From assembly GCF_001307155.1 (NCBI RefSeq), contig NZ_CP012830.1:868001-932000 (forward strand): DNA of 64,000 nucleotides, read 5' to 3'. The position numbers were made by a program, and so were the translations under genes. The stretch comes from Pseudomonas fluorescens. GTDB taxonomy: Bacteria; Pseudomonadota; Gammaproteobacteria; Pseudomonadales; Pseudomonadaceae. A model generated the notes under the pieces. That model was given only the letters and a program-made list of their open reading frames with translations. It was not told where the DNA came from and did not search any database. Below, piece after piece: positions 49,244 to 59,332 of this stretch. Positions within the stretch are counted from its first letter, which is position 1; every line of letters begins with the position of its first letter.

Positions 49244-50734
49244 ATGGCCACACAAGAAAAGAGAACCCGAAAAATGGCTGGCGCACAAACCCCGTTGTTC
49301 ACGGCATTGCTGATCGATGGTGAATTAATCGCAGGCCAGGGCTTTGTCGAGCCGATCCTCAACCCGGCCACCGGTGAAGTGCTGACGCACATCGCCGAAG
49401 CCAGCACCGAACAAGTCGAAGCCGCCATCCTCGCCGCCCACCGCGCCTTCGCCGGTTGGTCGCGCACCACCCCGCAACAGCGCTCGAACATCCTGCTGGA
49501 CATCGCCAACGCGGTGGAAAAACACGCCGACCTCCTCGCCCGTCTCGAATCGCTGAACTGCGGCAAGCCATTGCACCTGGCCCGTCAGGACGATTTGAGC
49601 GCGACGGTCGACGTGTTTCGCTTCTTTGCCGGCGCCGTGCGCTGCCAGACCGGACAGCTCAGCGGTGAATATTTGCCGGGTTACACCAGCATGGTGCGCC
49701 GCGATCCGATAGGTGTCGTAGCGTCCATCGCGCCGTGGAACTACCCGATCATGATGGCCGCGTGGAAAATCGCCCCGGCCCTGGCCGCCGGCAACACGCT
49801 GGTGTTCAAGCCGTCCGAACACACGCCGCTGTCGATCCTCGCCCTCGCACCGGCGCTGGCCGAGATTCTCCCGCGCGGGGTGATCAACATTATTTGCGGC
49901 GGCGGTGAAGGTGTCGGTAGCCATTTGGTCAGCCACCCGAAAGTGCGCATGGTCTCGCTGACCGGCGACATTGTCACCGGACAGAAAATCCTCCAGGCCG
50001 CCGCCAAAACCCTGAAACGTACACACCTCGAACTCGGTGGCAAAGCCCCGGTGATCGTCTGCAACGACGCGGATATTCAAGCGGTGATCGAAGGCGTGCG
50101 CACTTATGGCTACTACAACGCCGGGCAAGACTGCACCGCCGCCTGCCGGATTTATGCACAGGCCGGGATTCACGACAAATTGGTGGCCGAACTCGGCGCT
50201 GCGGTCAGCAGCCTGCGCTTCGCCGGTAAACGTGACGCCGACAACGAGCTCGGCCCGCTGATCAGCACTCGCCAGCGCGACCGTGTGGCCAGTTTTGTCG
50301 AACGCGCCCTCGGCCAGCCGCACATCGAGCGGGTGACCGGCGCGGCAGTGCATTCCGGCGCCGGTTTCTACTACCAGCCGACTCTGCTGGCCGGCTGCAA
50401 ACAGAGTGATGAAATCGTCCAGCGCGAAGTGTTCGGGCCGGTGGTCACCGTGACCCGCTTCGATGAATTGGAACAGGCAGTGGACTGGGCCAACGACTCG
50501 GAATATGGCCTGGCGTCATCGGTCTGGACCCAGAACCTGGACAAGGCGATGCAGGTGGCAGCGCGGTTGCAGTACGGCTGCACCTGGATCAACAGCCATT
50601 TCATGCTGGTCAGCGAAATGCCCCACGGCGGCTTGAAGCGCTCGGGTTACGGCAAAGACTTATCCAGCGACTCGCTCCAGGACTACAGCGTGGTGCGGCA
50701 CATCATGGCGCGTCACGGCAGCGATCTGAAATAA
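49244..50734 (+). CDS. Aldehyde dehydrogenase, gamma-aminobutyraldehyde dehydrogenase-like (copy 1)
   Basis: A 496-residue NAD(P)-dependent aldehyde dehydrogenase. The catalytic Cys is in [10 protein letters not shown], the general base Glu in LELGGKAPV, and the NWNxP-type loop is PWNYPIMM. It is similar along its whole length to the second copy at 55206 and to E. coli PatD, which oxidises 4-aminobutanal to GABA in putrescine breakdown. The start at 49244 has AGGGAG 4 nt upstream, better than earlier in-frame starts. It lies upstream of a ydcSTUV-like transporter. Confidence 0.87.
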   Translation: MATQEKRTRKMAGAQTPLFTALLIDGELIAGQGFVEPILNPATGEVLTHIAEASTEQVEAAILAAHRAFAGWSRTTPQQRSNILLDIANAVEKHADLLARLESLNCGKPLHLARQDDLSATVDVFRFFAGAVRCQTGQLSGEYLPGYTSMVRRDPIGVVASIAPWNYPIMMAAWKIAPALAAGNTLVFKPSEHTPLSILALAPALAEILPRGVINIICGGGEGVGSHLVSHPKVRMVSLTGDIVTGQKILQAAAKTLKRTHLELGGKAPVIVCNDADIQAVIEGVRTYGYYNAGQDCTAACRIYAQAGIHDKLVAELGAAVSSLRFAGKRDADNELGPLISTRQRDRVASFVERALGQPHIERVTGAAVHSGAGFYYQPTLLAGCKQSDEIVQREVFGPVVTVTRFDELEQAVDWANDSEYGLASSVWTQNLDKAMQVAARLQYGCTWINSHFMLVSEMPHGGLKRSGYGKDLSSDSLQDYSVVRHIMARHGSDLK

Positions 50735-50821
50735 CCGCACTACGCTAACAACGAGCCGAAAAGGCCAGCTCTGCCACGTTCAAACACTGCCCCGACGATA
50801 ATTAAAGAAGAGGGAAACCCC

Positions 50822-51973
50822 ATGTTCGTGCACAAGACCGCACTGTTCAGTGCAATCACCCCCTTACTGCTGGCCAGTGCCAGTATTCAGGCCGCCGAAC
50901 CGCTGAAAGCCGTTGGCGCGGGCGAAGGCCAACTGGATATCGTCGCCTGGCCGGGCTACATCGAACGTGGCGAGAGCGATAAGGCCTACGATTGGGTCAG
51001 CGGTTTCGAGAAGGAAACCGGTTGCAAGGTCAGCGTCAAAACCGCCGCCACCTCTGATGAAATGGTCAGCCTGATGGCCAAGGGCGGTTACGACCTGGTG
51101 ACCGCGTCCGGCGATGCTTCGTTGCGCTTGATCGGCGGCAAACGTGTGCAACCGATCAATACGGCATTGATCCCGAACTGGAAAAACATCGACCCGCGCC
51201 TCAAGGACGGGCCTTGGTACGTGGTCAACCAACAGGTTTACGGCACGCCTTATCAATGGGGCCCGAACGTGCTGATGTACAACACCAACGTGTTCAAGAC
51301 CGCGCCTACAAGCTGGAGCGTGGTGTTCGATCCGCAAAACCTGCCGGACGGAAAGGCCAACAAGGGTCGGGTGCAAGCTTATGACGGCCCGATCTACATC
51401 GCCGACGCCGCGCTGTACCTGAAATCGACCAAGCCGGAACTGGGTATCAAGAACCCTTACGAACTGACCGAAACCCAGTACAAGGCTGTGCTCGACCTGC
51501 TGCGCGCCCAGCAACCGCTGGTGCACCGCTACTGGCATGACGCGACCGTGCAGATGAGCGATTTCAAGAACGAAGGCGTCGCGGCCTCCAGCACCTGGGG
51601 TTACATGGTCAACGGCCTGCAAGCCGATAAGCAGCCCGTAGCCTCGACCATTCCGAAAGAAGGCGTTACCGGGTGGGCCGATACCACCATGTTGCACGCC
51701 GATGCCAAGCACCCGAACTGCGCCTACAAGTGGATGGACTGGTCGCTGCAACCCAAAGTCCAGGGTGACGTAGCCGCGTGGTTCGGCTCGCTACCAGCCG
51801 TGCCGGCGGCTTGCACGGGAAGCGAATTGCTGGGCGCCGAAGGCTGCAAAAACAACGGTTTCGACCAGTTCGACAAGATCGCCTTCTGGAAAACCCCACA
51901 GGCTGAAGGTGGCAAGTTCGTACCGTATAGCCGCTGGACCCAGGACTACATCGCGATCATGGGCGGTAGATAA
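50822..51973 (+). CDS. ABC transporter substrate-binding protein (YdcS-like, polyamine type)
   Basis: A 383-residue periplasmic binding protein with a signal peptide (about 1-24, cleavage after IQAA). It has the PotD/PotF-type fold (IVAWPGYIERGESD, GYDLVTASGDASLRL, VYGTPYQWGPNVLMYNT). Length and gene order match E. coli YdcS in ydcSTUV-patD. AGAGGGAA precedes the ATG. The substrate is probably a polyamine or GABA-related compound, inferred from the neighbouring dehydrogenases. Confidence 0.88.
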   Translation: MFVHKTALFSAITPLLLASASIQAAEPLKAVGAGEGQLDIVAWPGYIERGESDKAYDWVSGFEKETGCKVSVKTAATSDEMVSLMAKGGYDLVTASGDASLRLIGGKRVQPINTALIPNWKNIDPRLKDGPWYVVNQQVYGTPYQWGPNVLMYNTNVFKTAPTSWSVVFDPQNLPDGKANKGRVQAYDGPIYIADAALYLKSTKPELGIKNPYELTETQYKAVLDLLRAQQPLVHRYWHDATVQMSDFKNEGVAASSTWGYMVNGLQADKQPVASTIPKEGVTGWADTTMLHADAKHPNCAYKWMDWSLQPKVQGDVAAWFGSLPAVPAACTGSELLGAEGCKNNGFDQFDKIAFWKTPQAEGGKFVPYSRWTQDYIAIMGGR

Positions 51974-51985
51974 CACACCGATCCC

Positions 51986-52119
51986 CTGTGGCGAGGGAGC
52001 TTGCTCCCGCTCGGCTGCGCAGCAGTCGTAAAACCTGCGACTGCGATCTGTCAGTTAGAACGCGTTGGCGAAATTGCGACCGCTTCGCGCTCGAGCGGGA
52101 GCAAGCTCCCTCGCCACAA
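51986..52119. repeat. REPIN inside the transporter operon
   Basis: A complete inverted pair (CTGTGGCGAGGGAGCTTGCT and inverse) of 134 nt separates the binding-protein gene from its ATPase gene. Elements of this kind often protect the upstream mRNA from 3' exonucleases, which would raise binding-protein levels over membrane subunits. Confidence 0.85.
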
Positions 52120-52210
52120 AAGCTCACTAGCACATCGATCACGACTCAGCTTTTTCAGAAGTCCAGGCAGGGCCGCTGCGACGGCTTTGGCCTTTTTGGA
52201 GCACCGCACC

Positions 52211-53248
52211 ATGACGCTTGCAGTCCAGTTCACCAACGTCTCCCGTCAGTTCGGCGAAGTGAAAGCCGTCGACCGGGTTTCCATCGAAATCCAGGACGGC
52301 GAGTTCTTTTCCATGCTCGGCCCTTCCGGCTCGGGCAAAACCACCTGCTTGCGGCTGATCGCCGGTTTCGAACAACCAAGCGCCGGCTCGATCCGCATTC
52401 ACGGCGCTGAAGCTGCCGGTTTGCCGCCCTATCAACGTGACGTGAACACCGTGTTTCAGGATTACGCGCTGTTCCCGCATATGAACGTTCGCGACAACGT
52501 TGCTTACGGTTTGAAAGTCAAAGGCGTCGGCAAGGCCGAGCGTCTCAAGCGCGCCGAAGAAGCCCTCGACATGGTCGCCCTCGGCGGTTACGGCGAGCGT
52601 AAACCGGTGCAACTTTCCGGAGGCCAGCGCCAGCGCGTGGCCCTGGCCCGAGCGCTGGTCAATCGCCCGCGAGTGCTGCTGCTCGATGAACCGTTGGGCG
52701 CACTCGATCTGAAACTGCGCGAACAAATGCAGGGGGAATTGAAGAAGCTCCAGCGCCAACTCGGCATCACCTTCATCTTCGTCACCCACGACCAGACCGA
52801 AGCGCTGTCGATGTCCGACCGCGTGGCAGTGTTCAACAAGGGCCGCATCGAGCAGGTCGACACACCGCGCAACCTGTACATGAAACCAAACACCACCTTC
52901 GTCGCTGAATTCGTCGGCACCTCCAACGTGATTCGCGGCGAGCTGGCCCGACAGTTGAGCGGCCATCCGCAGCCGTTCTCGATCCGTCCGGAACACGTGC
53001 GTTTTGCCGAAGGCCCAAAGGCCAGCCATGAGATCGAAGTCAGCGGCCTGCTGCACGACATCCAGTACCAGGGCAGCGCCACGCGTTACGAGATGAAGCT
53101 TGAAAACGGTCAGACCCTGAGCATCAGCCACGCCAACAACCAGTGGCTGGACGTCAGTGTCCAACATCAAACCGGGCAACGCATCAGTGCTCGCTGGGCC
53201 CGCGAGGCCATGGTCCCGTTGCACGACGCCGTTGCGAGCGGGGTCTGA
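52211..53248 (+). CDS. ABC transporter ATP-binding protein (YdcT-like)
   Basis: A 345-residue ATPase of the polyamine/CUT1 class. Walker A is GPSGSGKTT (about 37-45), the Q loop is [10 protein letters not shown], the signature is LSGGQRQR, Walker B is LLLLDEP with HDQTEA, and a C-terminal TOBE domain begins near 240. The ATG at 52211 is the family start; the longer frame runs back into the REPIN. Followed after 1 nt by the first permease gene. Confidence 0.92.
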   Translation: MTLAVQFTNVSRQFGEVKAVDRVSIEIQDGEFFSMLGPSGSGKTTCLRLIAGFEQPSAGSIRIHGAEAAGLPPYQRDVNTVFQDYALFPHMNVRDNVAYGLKVKGVGKAERLKRAEEALDMVALGGYGERKPVQLSGGQRQRVALARALVNRPRVLLLDEPLGALDLKLREQMQGELKKLQRQLGITFIFVTHDQTEALSMSDRVAVFNKGRIEQVDTPRNLYMKPNTTFVAEFVGTSNVIRGELARQLSGHPQPFSIRPEHVRFAEGPKASHEIEVSGLLHDIQYQGSATRYEMKLENGQTLSISHANNQWLDVSVQHQTGQRISARWAREAMVPLHDAVASGV

Positions 53249-53249
53249 A

Positions 53250-54197
53250 ATGAACAGTGCGACCTTGACCCAAACCCCGGTCGGCAGCTCGCCGCTGCAC
53301 AGGTTTTCCAACCTGCTGTATCGCCGGCCCAACCTGTACCTCGCAATGCTGCTGGTGCCGCCGCTGATCTGGTTCGGCGCGATCTATCTGGGCTCGCTGC
53401 TGACGCTGCTGTGGCAGGGTTTCTACACCTTCGACGACTTCACCATGACGGTCACGCCCGAGCTGACCCTGGCGAACTTCGCAGCGCTGTTCACCCCCTC
53501 GAACTTCGACATCATCCTGCGCACCCTGAGCATGGCGATCGTGGTCTCGATTGCCAGCGCCATCGTCGCGTTTCCGATTGCCTACTACATGGCGCGTTAC
53601 ACCATCGGCAACACCAAAGCATTTTTCTACATCGCGGTGATGATGCCGATGTGGGCCAGTTACATCGTCAAGGCGTACGCCTGGACCCTGCTGCTGGCCA
53701 AGGGTGGCGTGGCGCAGTGGTTCGTTCAGCACCTGGGGCTGGAGCCGGTGTTGCAGTTCGTGCTGGGGATTCCCGGCGTGGGCGGCAGCACCCTGTCGAC
53801 CTCCCATCTGGGCCGGTTCATGGTGTTCGTCTACATCTGGCTGCCGTTCATGATCCTGCCGATCCAGGCGTCGCTGGAACGCCTGCCGCCATCGCTGCTG
53901 CAAGCCTCCGCCGACCTAGGCGCCAAGCCGCACCAGACCTTCATGCAGGTGATTCTGCCACTGTCGATTCCGGGTATCGCGGCTGGTTCGATCTTCACCT
54001 TTTCGCTGACCCTCGGTGACTTCATCGTGCCGCAGCTGATCGGACCGCCGGGCTACTTCGTCGGCAGCATGGTCTACGCCCAGCAAGGCGCCATCGGCAA
54101 CATGCCAATGGCCGCGGCCTTCACCTTGGTGCCGATCGTACTGATCGCCATCTACCTGTCCATCGTCAAACGTCTGGGGGCCTTCGATGCGCTCTGA
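53250..54197 (+). CDS. ABC transporter permease (YdcU-like)
   Basis: A 315-residue inner-membrane permease with six or more hydrophobic helices and the cytoplasmic EAA-type loop [22 protein letters not shown] (about 225-246). It starts 1 nt after the ATPase stop and overlaps the next permease by 11 nt. Belongs to the PotB/YdcU group. Confidence 0.92.
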   Translation: MNSATLTQTPVGSSPLHRFSNLLYRRPNLYLAMLLVPPLIWFGAIYLGSLLTLLWQGFYTFDDFTMTVTPELTLANFAALFTPSNFDIILRTLSMAIVVSIASAIVAFPIAYYMARYTIGNTKAFFYIAVMMPMWASYIVKAYAWTLLLAKGGVAQWFVQHLGLEPVLQFVLGIPGVGGSTLSTSHLGRFMVFVYIWLPFMILPIQASLERLPPSLLQASADLGAKPHQTFMQVILPLSIPGIAAGSIFTFSLTLGDFIVPQLIGPPGYFVGSMVYAQQGAIGNMPMAAAFTLVPIVLIAIYLSIVKRLGAFDAL

Positions 54198-55029
54198 TGC
54201 CAAAAAACGTGAGCCCGGGATTCGGGGAGAGCAAGCCTCTCTCGGCCTGCGCATTGCTGCCTGGGGCGGGTTGGTGTTCCTGCACTTCCCGATCCTGATC
54301 ATCTTCCTGTACGCCTTCAACACTGAAGACGCGGCATTCAGCTTTCCGCCCCAGGGCTTCACCCTGAAGTGGTTCAGCGTGGCGTTCGCGCGGCCCGATG
54401 TGCTGGGCGCGATCAAGCTTTCGGCGCAAATCGCTGCGATTGCGACGTTGATTGCGATGGTCCTCGGCACCCTCGCGTCGGCGGCGTTGTACCGCCGGGA
54501 GTTCTTCGGCAAGCAGGGCATCTCGCTGATGCTGATCCTGCCGATTGCGTTGCCGGGGATCATCACCGGTATTGCGCTGCTGGCGACGTTCAAGACGCTG
54601 GGCATCGAGCCGGGGATGTTCACCATCATCGTCGGCCACGCAACCTTCTGCGTGGTGATCGTCTACAACAACGTCATCGCCCGCCTGCGCCGTACCTCGT
54701 ACAGCTTGATCGAAGCGTCGATGGATCTCGGCGCCGACGGTTGGCAGACCTTCCGCTACATCGTCCTGCCGAACCTTGGCTCGGCATTACTGGCTGGTGG
54801 CATGTTGGCGTTCGCGCTGTCGTTCGACGAAATCATCGTTACCACGTTCACCGCTGGCCACGAACGCACCTTGCCGTTGTGGCTGCTCAACCAGCTCAGC
54901 CGCCCACGCGACGTACCGGTGACCAACGTGGTGGCGATGCTGGTGATGCTCGTGACCATGCTGCCGATCCTTGGCGCCTATTACCTGACTCGCGGCGGCG
55001 AAAGCGTCGCGGGCAGCGGCGGTAAATAA
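54187..55029 (+). CDS. ABC transporter permease (YdcV-like)
   Basis: A 280-residue permease of the PotC/YdcV group. The EAA loop is [21 protein letters not shown] (about residues 178-198), and there are six transmembrane helices. It pairs with the YdcU-like permease to form the membrane channel. It is followed by a REP pair and the second aldehyde dehydrogenase. Confidence 0.92.
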   Translation: MRSDAKKREPGIRGEQASLGLRIAAWGGLVFLHFPILIIFLYAFNTEDAAFSFPPQGFTLKWFSVAFARPDVLGAIKLSAQIAAIATLIAMVLGTLASAALYRREFFGKQGISLMLILPIALPGIITGIALLATFKTLGIEPGMFTIIVGHATFCVVIVYNNVIARLRRTSYSLIEASMDLGADGWQTFRYIVLPNLGSALLAGGMLAFALSFDEIIVTTFTAGHERTLPLWLLNQLSRPRDVPVTNVVAMLVMLVTMLPILGAYYLTRGGESVAGSGGK

Positions 55030-55064
55030 CTGACAACGACTACTCACTGTGGAACCTGGTTTTT

Positions 55065-55156
55065 TTGTGGGAGCGAGCCTGCTCGCGATGACTGACTGAC
55101 ATTCAACAGAGATGTCGACTGTAAAACCGCTATCGCGAGCAGGCTCGCTCCCACAA
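55065..55156. repeat. REP pair of the GTGGGAGCGAGC type
   Basis: TTGTGGGAGCGAGCCTGCTC followed by GCGAT on the left is mirrored by ATCGCGAGCAGGCTCGCTCC followed by CACAA on the right, a second REP family distinct from the GTGGCGAGGG type. Confidence 0.8.
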
Positions 55157-55205
55157 GGACCGGTTCCAGCAAGAAAACAAGAACTGCTTCGATGAGGACA
55201 TCGCT

Positions 55206-56630
55206 ATGCAAACCAAACTCTTGATCAACGGCCAGCTTGTCACCGGCGAAGGCCCCGCCCAAGCGGTATTCAACCCGGCGCTGGGTCGGGTACTGGTAGA
55301 AATCAACGAAGCCAGCGAAGCCCAGGTCGATGCCGCGGTGCGGGCTGCCGATGCCGCCTTCGAAGGCTGGTCGCAGACTCCACCAAAAGACCGCTCGCTG
55401 CTGTTGCTCAAACTCGCCGACGTCATCCAGGCCCACGGCGAGGAACTGGCCAAGCTGGAATCGGACAACTGCGGCAAGCCCTACAGCGCCGCGTTGAACG
55501 ACGAGATCCCGGCGATTGCCGATGTATTCCGTTTCTTCGCCGGCGCCAGTCGCTGCATGAGCGGTTCGGCCGGTGGTGAATACCTGCCGGGCCACACCTC
55601 GATGATCCGCCGCGACCCGGTCGGCGTGATCGCCTCCATCGCACCGTGGAACTATCCGCTGATGATGGTCGCCTGGAAAATCGCCCCGGCGCTGGCAGCC
55701 GGTAATACCGTGGTGCTCAAGCCGTCGGAGCAAACCCCGCTGACTGCGCTGCGTCTGGCAGAACTAGCGTCGGAGATTTTCCCGGCGGGCGTACTCAACC
55801 TGGTCTTCGGTCGTGGGCCTACAGTCGGTAGCCCGTTGGTCACCCACCCGAAAGTTCGCATGGTCTCGCTGACCGGCTCCATCGCCACCGGTTCGAACAT
55901 CATTTCCAGCACCGCCGACAGCGTCAAACGCATGCACATGGAACTGGGCGGTAAAGCCCCGGTGATCATCTTCGACGACGCCGACATCGACGCCGCCGTT
56001 GAAGGTATTCGCACCTTTGGTTTCTACAATGCGGGCCAGGATTGCACCGCCGCTTGCCGCATCTACGCCCAGGCCGGCATCTACGAAAAATTCGTCGAGA
56101 AGCTTGGCGCAGCCGTCAGCAGCATCAAGTACGGCCTGCAGGATGACCCGTCCACCGAGTTGGGCCCGCTGATTACCGCCCAACATCGAGACCGTGTAGC
56201 CGGTTTCGTCGAGCGCGCCATCGCGCAACCGCACATCCGCCTGATCACTGGCGGCAAAGCAGTGGAAGGCAACGGTTTCTTCTTCGAACCAACGGTGTTG
56301 GCCGACGCCCGGCAGGACGACGAGATCGTCCGCCGCGAGGTGTTCGGGCCGGTGGTGTCGGTGACCTCATTCGCCGATGAAACACAAGTGCTGGCGTGGG
56401 CCAACGATTCGGACTACGGCCTGGCGTCGTCGGTCTGGACGTCCGATGTCGGCCGCGCTCACCGCCTCGCCGCCCGTTTGCAGTACGGCTGCACCTGGGT
56501 GAATACGCACTTCATGCTGGTCAGCGAAATGCCCCACGGCGGTCAGAAACTGTCCGGCTATGGCAAGGACATGTCCATGTACGGACTGGAGGACTACACC
56601 ACCGTGCGACATGTGATGTTCAAGCACTAA
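55206..56630 (+). CDS. patD: Gamma-aminobutyraldehyde dehydrogenase (copy 2, PatD-like)
   Basis: A 474-residue aldehyde dehydrogenase, exactly the length of E. coli PatD/YdcW, and placed after a ydcSTUV-like operon as in E. coli. Catalytic Cys in [10 protein letters not shown], Glu in [17 protein letters not shown] loop. It oxidises 4-aminobutanal (from putrescine) to GABA. Many blocks are shared with the copy at 49244, including the C-terminal [12 protein letters not shown]; the first copy carries about 20 extra N-terminal residues. Confidence 0.9.
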   Translation: MQTKLLINGQLVTGEGPAQAVFNPALGRVLVEINEASEAQVDAAVRAADAAFEGWSQTPPKDRSLLLLKLADVIQAHGEELAKLESDNCGKPYSAALNDEIPAIADVFRFFAGASRCMSGSAGGEYLPGHTSMIRRDPVGVIASIAPWNYPLMMVAWKIAPALAAGNTVVLKPSEQTPLTALRLAELASEIFPAGVLNLVFGRGPTVGSPLVTHPKVRMVSLTGSIATGSNIISSTADSVKRMHMELGGKAPVIIFDDADIDAAVEGIRTFGFYNAGQDCTAACRIYAQAGIYEKFVEKLGAAVSSIKYGLQDDPSTELGPLITAQHRDRVAGFVERAIAQPHIRLITGGKAVEGNGFFFEPTVLADARQDDEIVRREVFGPVVSVTSFADETQVLAWANDSDYGLASSVWTSDVGRAHRLAARLQYGCTWVNTHFMLVSEMPHGGQKLSGYGKDMSMYGLEDYTTVRHVMFKH

Positions 56631-56640
56631 CGCAGACCTT

Positions 56641-56770
56641 GTAGCAGCTGCCGAAGGCTGCGTTCGAGCGCGCAGCGGTCGCAAAAAGGTCCACAGTGAT
56701 CCTCCTGAACGATCGGGGTGTTCAACATACGACCGCTTCGCGGCCGAACGCAGCCTTCGGCAGCTGCTAC
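56641..56770. repeat. Inverted repeat pair, GTAGCAGCTGCC type
   Basis: GTAGCAGCTGCCGAAGGCTG at the left (from 56641) and its inverse ending at 56770 form a 26-bp stem over a roughly 78-nt interior that itself folds (GCGCAGCGGTCG against CGACCGCTTCGCG). A third REP-like family in the window. Confidence 0.75.
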
Positions 56771-56890
56771 AGAAAAACGCTTCACGGTAATTCAGACCAC
56801 AACAATAACCACCGATCCGGGTTGAGCCATCATGGCCCAGCCACGGTATCGGACATCCGAAATCTGCCGATTTTCCGGAGCATCAACGCC

Positions 56891-58378
56891 ATGACTGCAC
56901 TACCTGAACTCCCTGCAATAACCGCCGACAGCGATGCCGAGCAGTTACGCAAGCTGGGCTACACCTCGAACTTCAATCGCAGCATGAGCCTATGGGAAAA
57001 CTTCGCCCTGGGCTTCACCTACCTCTCCCCTGTCGTAGGGGTTTATACCCTGTTCGGCTTGTGCCTCGCCGCCGGTGGCCCGCCGATGTTCTGGGCGTAT
57101 TTGCTGGTCGGTTGCGGCCAACTGCTGGTCTGCCTGATTTTCGGTGAAGTGGTGTCGCAGTTCCCGATTTCCGGTGGCGTCTACCCGTGGGCTCGCCGTT
57201 TGGTCGGCAAACGCTGGGCGTGGATGGTCGGCTGGATCTACTCCATTGCCCTGTGCGTCACCATCGCGGCCGTTGCGGTCGGTGCCGGTCCTTACCTGGC
57301 GGCGATGATGGGCTTTGAACCGAGCAACAACACCAACATCGTCATCGCCCTGGTGCTGACGCTGTTCGCCACCCTGGTGAACCTCAGCGGCACCAAAGTG
57401 CTGGCGCGCATCGCCATGTTCGGCTTTCTCTGCGAACTGGTCGGTGCGGTGGTCGTCGGCGTGTACCTGTTGGTCTTCGAACGCCATCAGCCACTCAGCG
57501 TGCTGTTCAACACCTTTGATATCCGTGTCGACGGTTCCTACCTGCCGGCGTTCCTGACCGCCTCCCTGGCCGGGATGTTTCTGTACTACGGCTTCGAGGC
57601 CTGCGGTGACGTGGCCGAAGAAACCCCGAACCCGAGCAAGCAGATTCCGGTGGCGATGCGCATGACCATCTACATCGGCGGCATCGCGGCGATGTTCGCC
57701 TGCCTGGCGCTGATTCTTGCGGTGCCGGACATGCAAGCGGTGATCAACGGCACCGACAAGGACCCGGTAACCACCATCCTCAATAACGCCTTCGGTCCGG
57801 TCGGTTCGAAAGTGGTGATGGGCGTGGTGATGATTTCCTTCATCTCCTGCGTCATCAGCCTGCAAGCCGCGGCCAGTCGTCTGCTGTATTCCTACGCTCG
57901 TGACGAAATGGTCATTGGCAGTGCACTGCTGAAAAAGATTTCACCGACGACTCAGGTTCCGGTTGCCGCACTGTTTGTGTCTGGCGTCCTGCCAGCGCTG
58001 ATCATCGCCCTCGGTTTTGTCCTGCAAGACGCCGTCGCCACCATCGTCAGCTTTGCGGCCATCGGCATCTATCTGGCGTTCCAGATGATCGTGCTCGCCG
58101 CCCTCTACGCCCGCGCTCGCGGCTGGAAACCCAGCGGCAAATTCACCCTGGGCGCCTGGGGCCTGCCGGTGAACATCGGCGCGCTGGTCTATGGCGTGGG
58201 CGCCATCATCAACATGGCCTGGCCACGTACCCCGGATGCCGCGTGGTACATCAACTACGCCATGGTCTTGAGCACTGCCATCGTGATTGGCCTGGGGCTG
58301 CTCTATATATGGCTCGGTAAACCGTATGACCACGGCACCGCCCCTGCGGGTGATGCCTGGAAAGTCAGTCGGTATTGA
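56891..58378 (+). CDS. APC family amino acid/amine permease
   Basis: A 495-residue transporter with about 12 transmembrane helices. The N-terminal GYTSNFNRSMSLWENFALGF and the GGPPMFWAYL segment are typical of the amino acid/choline (ACT) branch of the APC superfamily, which includes GABA permeases. The start at 56891 has CGGAG 10 nt upstream. With the neighbouring dehydrogenases, uptake of GABA, putrescine or a related amine is likely, but the substrate is not proven. Confidence 0.88.
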   Translation: MTALPELPAITADSDAEQLRKLGYTSNFNRSMSLWENFALGFTYLSPVVGVYTLFGLCLAAGGPPMFWAYLLVGCGQLLVCLIFGEVVSQFPISGGVYPWARRLVGKRWAWMVGWIYSIALCVTIAAVAVGAGPYLAAMMGFEPSNNTNIVIALVLTLFATLVNLSGTKVLARIAMFGFLCELVGAVVVGVYLLVFERHQPLSVLFNTFDIRVDGSYLPAFLTASLAGMFLYYGFEACGDVAEETPNPSKQIPVAMRMTIYIGGIAAMFACLALILAVPDMQAVINGTDKDPVTTILNNAFGPVGSKVVMGVVMISFISCVISLQAAASRLLYSYARDEMVIGSALLKKISPTTQVPVAALFVSGVLPALIIALGFVLQDAVATIVSFAAIGIYLAFQMIVLAALYARARGWKPSGKFTLGAWGLPVNIGALVYGVGAIINMAWPRTPDAAWYINYAMVLSTAIVIGLGLLYIWLGKPYDHGTAPAGDAWKVSRY

Positions 58379-58435
58379 CTGACAACTACTAGAGGGAGCA
58401 AGCATTCGGCAACACATCGCTCACTCTCTCCAGCA

Positions 58436-58505
58436 CCTGCCCCGCTAAGATTTCCTGACACCGAGCGCACAACGGTGATTGACTGAAATCTTGGCAGGGC
58501 CTAGG
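58436..58505. repeat. Imperfect inverted repeat after the APC permease gene
   Basis: CCTGCC...AAGATTTC (about 58436-58454) is mirrored by GAAATCTTGGCAGGGCC (about 58484-58500), with mismatches. It could act as a weak terminator before the toxin-antitoxin promoter. Weak evidence. Confidence 0.3.
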
Positions 58506-58516
58506 GTGTTTACGTC

Positions 58517-58531
58517 GTTTACAATGTATAC
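58517..58531. promoter_or_regulatory. Palindromic operator/promoter of the toxin-antitoxin pair
   Basis: GTTTACAATGTATAC is an imperfect 15-bp palindrome that includes a TACAAT -10-like hexamer (58520-58525), 21 nt before the antitoxin start. Such operators are bound by the ribbon-helix-helix antitoxin for autoregulation. Confidence 0.55.
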
Positions 58532-58551
58532 ACCTTCACAGGAGAGCCGCG

Positions 58552-58809
58552 ATGGCCTCGCCCGTTTTGTCCTTTCGAGTCGAAGAGAATCTTGCCCAGC
58601 AACTGGATCAGCTTGCAGCAGCGACCGATCGTGACCGTCAGTACCACCTCAAGCGCGCACTGGTGCGTTATGTAGAAGCCGAATCCTGGCACCTGCAAGC
58701 AATCAGCGAAGGTATTGCCGATGCCGATGCTGGAAAACTGACCGATCTGGACGCCGTGAAGGCTAAGTGGGCAAATCGTGCCGAGAGTCGCACTGACCGA
58801 GAAAGCTGA
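58552..58809 (+). CDS. Ribbon-helix-helix antitoxin (ParD/RelB-like)
   Basis: An 85-residue antitoxin. The N-terminal LSFRVEENLAQQLDQLAAATDRDRQYHLKRAL (about 6-37) is a ribbon-helix-helix DNA-binding domain; the C-terminal half is acidic and should wrap the toxin. AGGAGA lies 6 nt upstream of the ATG. Overlaps the toxin gene by 32 nt. Confidence 0.85.
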   Translation: MASPVLSFRVEENLAQQLDQLAAATDRDRQYHLKRALVRYVEAESWHLQAISEGIADADAGKLTDLDAVKAKWANRAESRTDRES

Positions 58810-59068
58810 GAGTGACCTGGACGCCATTCATGAACACTATTGCGGGCTGATTGGCACATCCGCTACCAACGATGTGGTGACAAGCATCCTCAACACCTTT
58901 GGCCAACTTGAACTGTTCCCCGGCTCCGGGCGTCCTTCACTGGTACCGGATATACGTGAATTTGTTCTGAATCAGCTTCCATTTGTTGCACCTTATCGCC
59001 TGGTACTCGGCCAAGTGCAGATCCTGCGAATATTGCATGAACGAACCGAGCGTAATCAGGAGTGGTGA
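58778..59068 (+). CDS. ParE/RelE family toxin
   Basis: A 96-residue RelE/ParE superfamily toxin starting with GTG. The fold's hallmarks are visible: N-terminal LTEKAESDLDAIHEHY helix, FPGSGRPSLVPDIREFVL loop and strand, and the C-terminal PYRLVLGQVQILRILHERTERNQ. ParE members poison DNA gyrase and RelE members cut mRNA at the ribosome; the sequence does not decide which. Translationally coupled to the antitoxin. Confidence 0.87.
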   Translation: MPRVALTEKAESDLDAIHEHYCGLIGTSATNDVVTSILNTFGQLELFPGSGRPSLVPDIREFVLNQLPFVAPYRLVLGQVQILRILHERTERNQEW

Positions 59069-59146
59069 CACTCAATGCAATCGGAGCTGGTGCACAAGAC
59101 AAACAGCCCCCCCATAAGCGGATATGGGAGGTGCCGTCAACCCGCC

Positions 59147-59332
59147 TCAAAACCGCGAAACACGGTGCATCGCATCCGCCAGATAGCGCATTGCAATCCG
59201 GTCATTCTCCGATAACGCTCGATACTGCTCGACGAGTTTCGCCTCCTCTGAATTCAGCCGGCGAGACCTTCGCGAGAGGCTCAAGCCTGAGAAAATCCCT
59301 AAAAACCCGATGAAGCTTTGCGCTTTTTCCAT
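59147..59332 (-). CDS. Small hypothetical protein
   Basis: A 61-residue protein starting MEKAQSFIGFLGIFSGL, with a hydrophobic N-terminal helix (about 6-20), a basic patch (SRRSRRL) and a helical acidic C-terminus (EEAKLVEQYRALSENDRIAMRYLADAM). It resembles small conserved Pseudomonas proteins of unknown function. AGAGGG lies about 10 nt before the ATG at 59332. It converges on the toxin gene. Confidence 0.55.
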   Translation of the reverse strand: MEKAQSFIGFLGIFSGLSLSRRSRRLNSEEAKLVEQYRALSENDRIAMRYLADAMHRVSRF

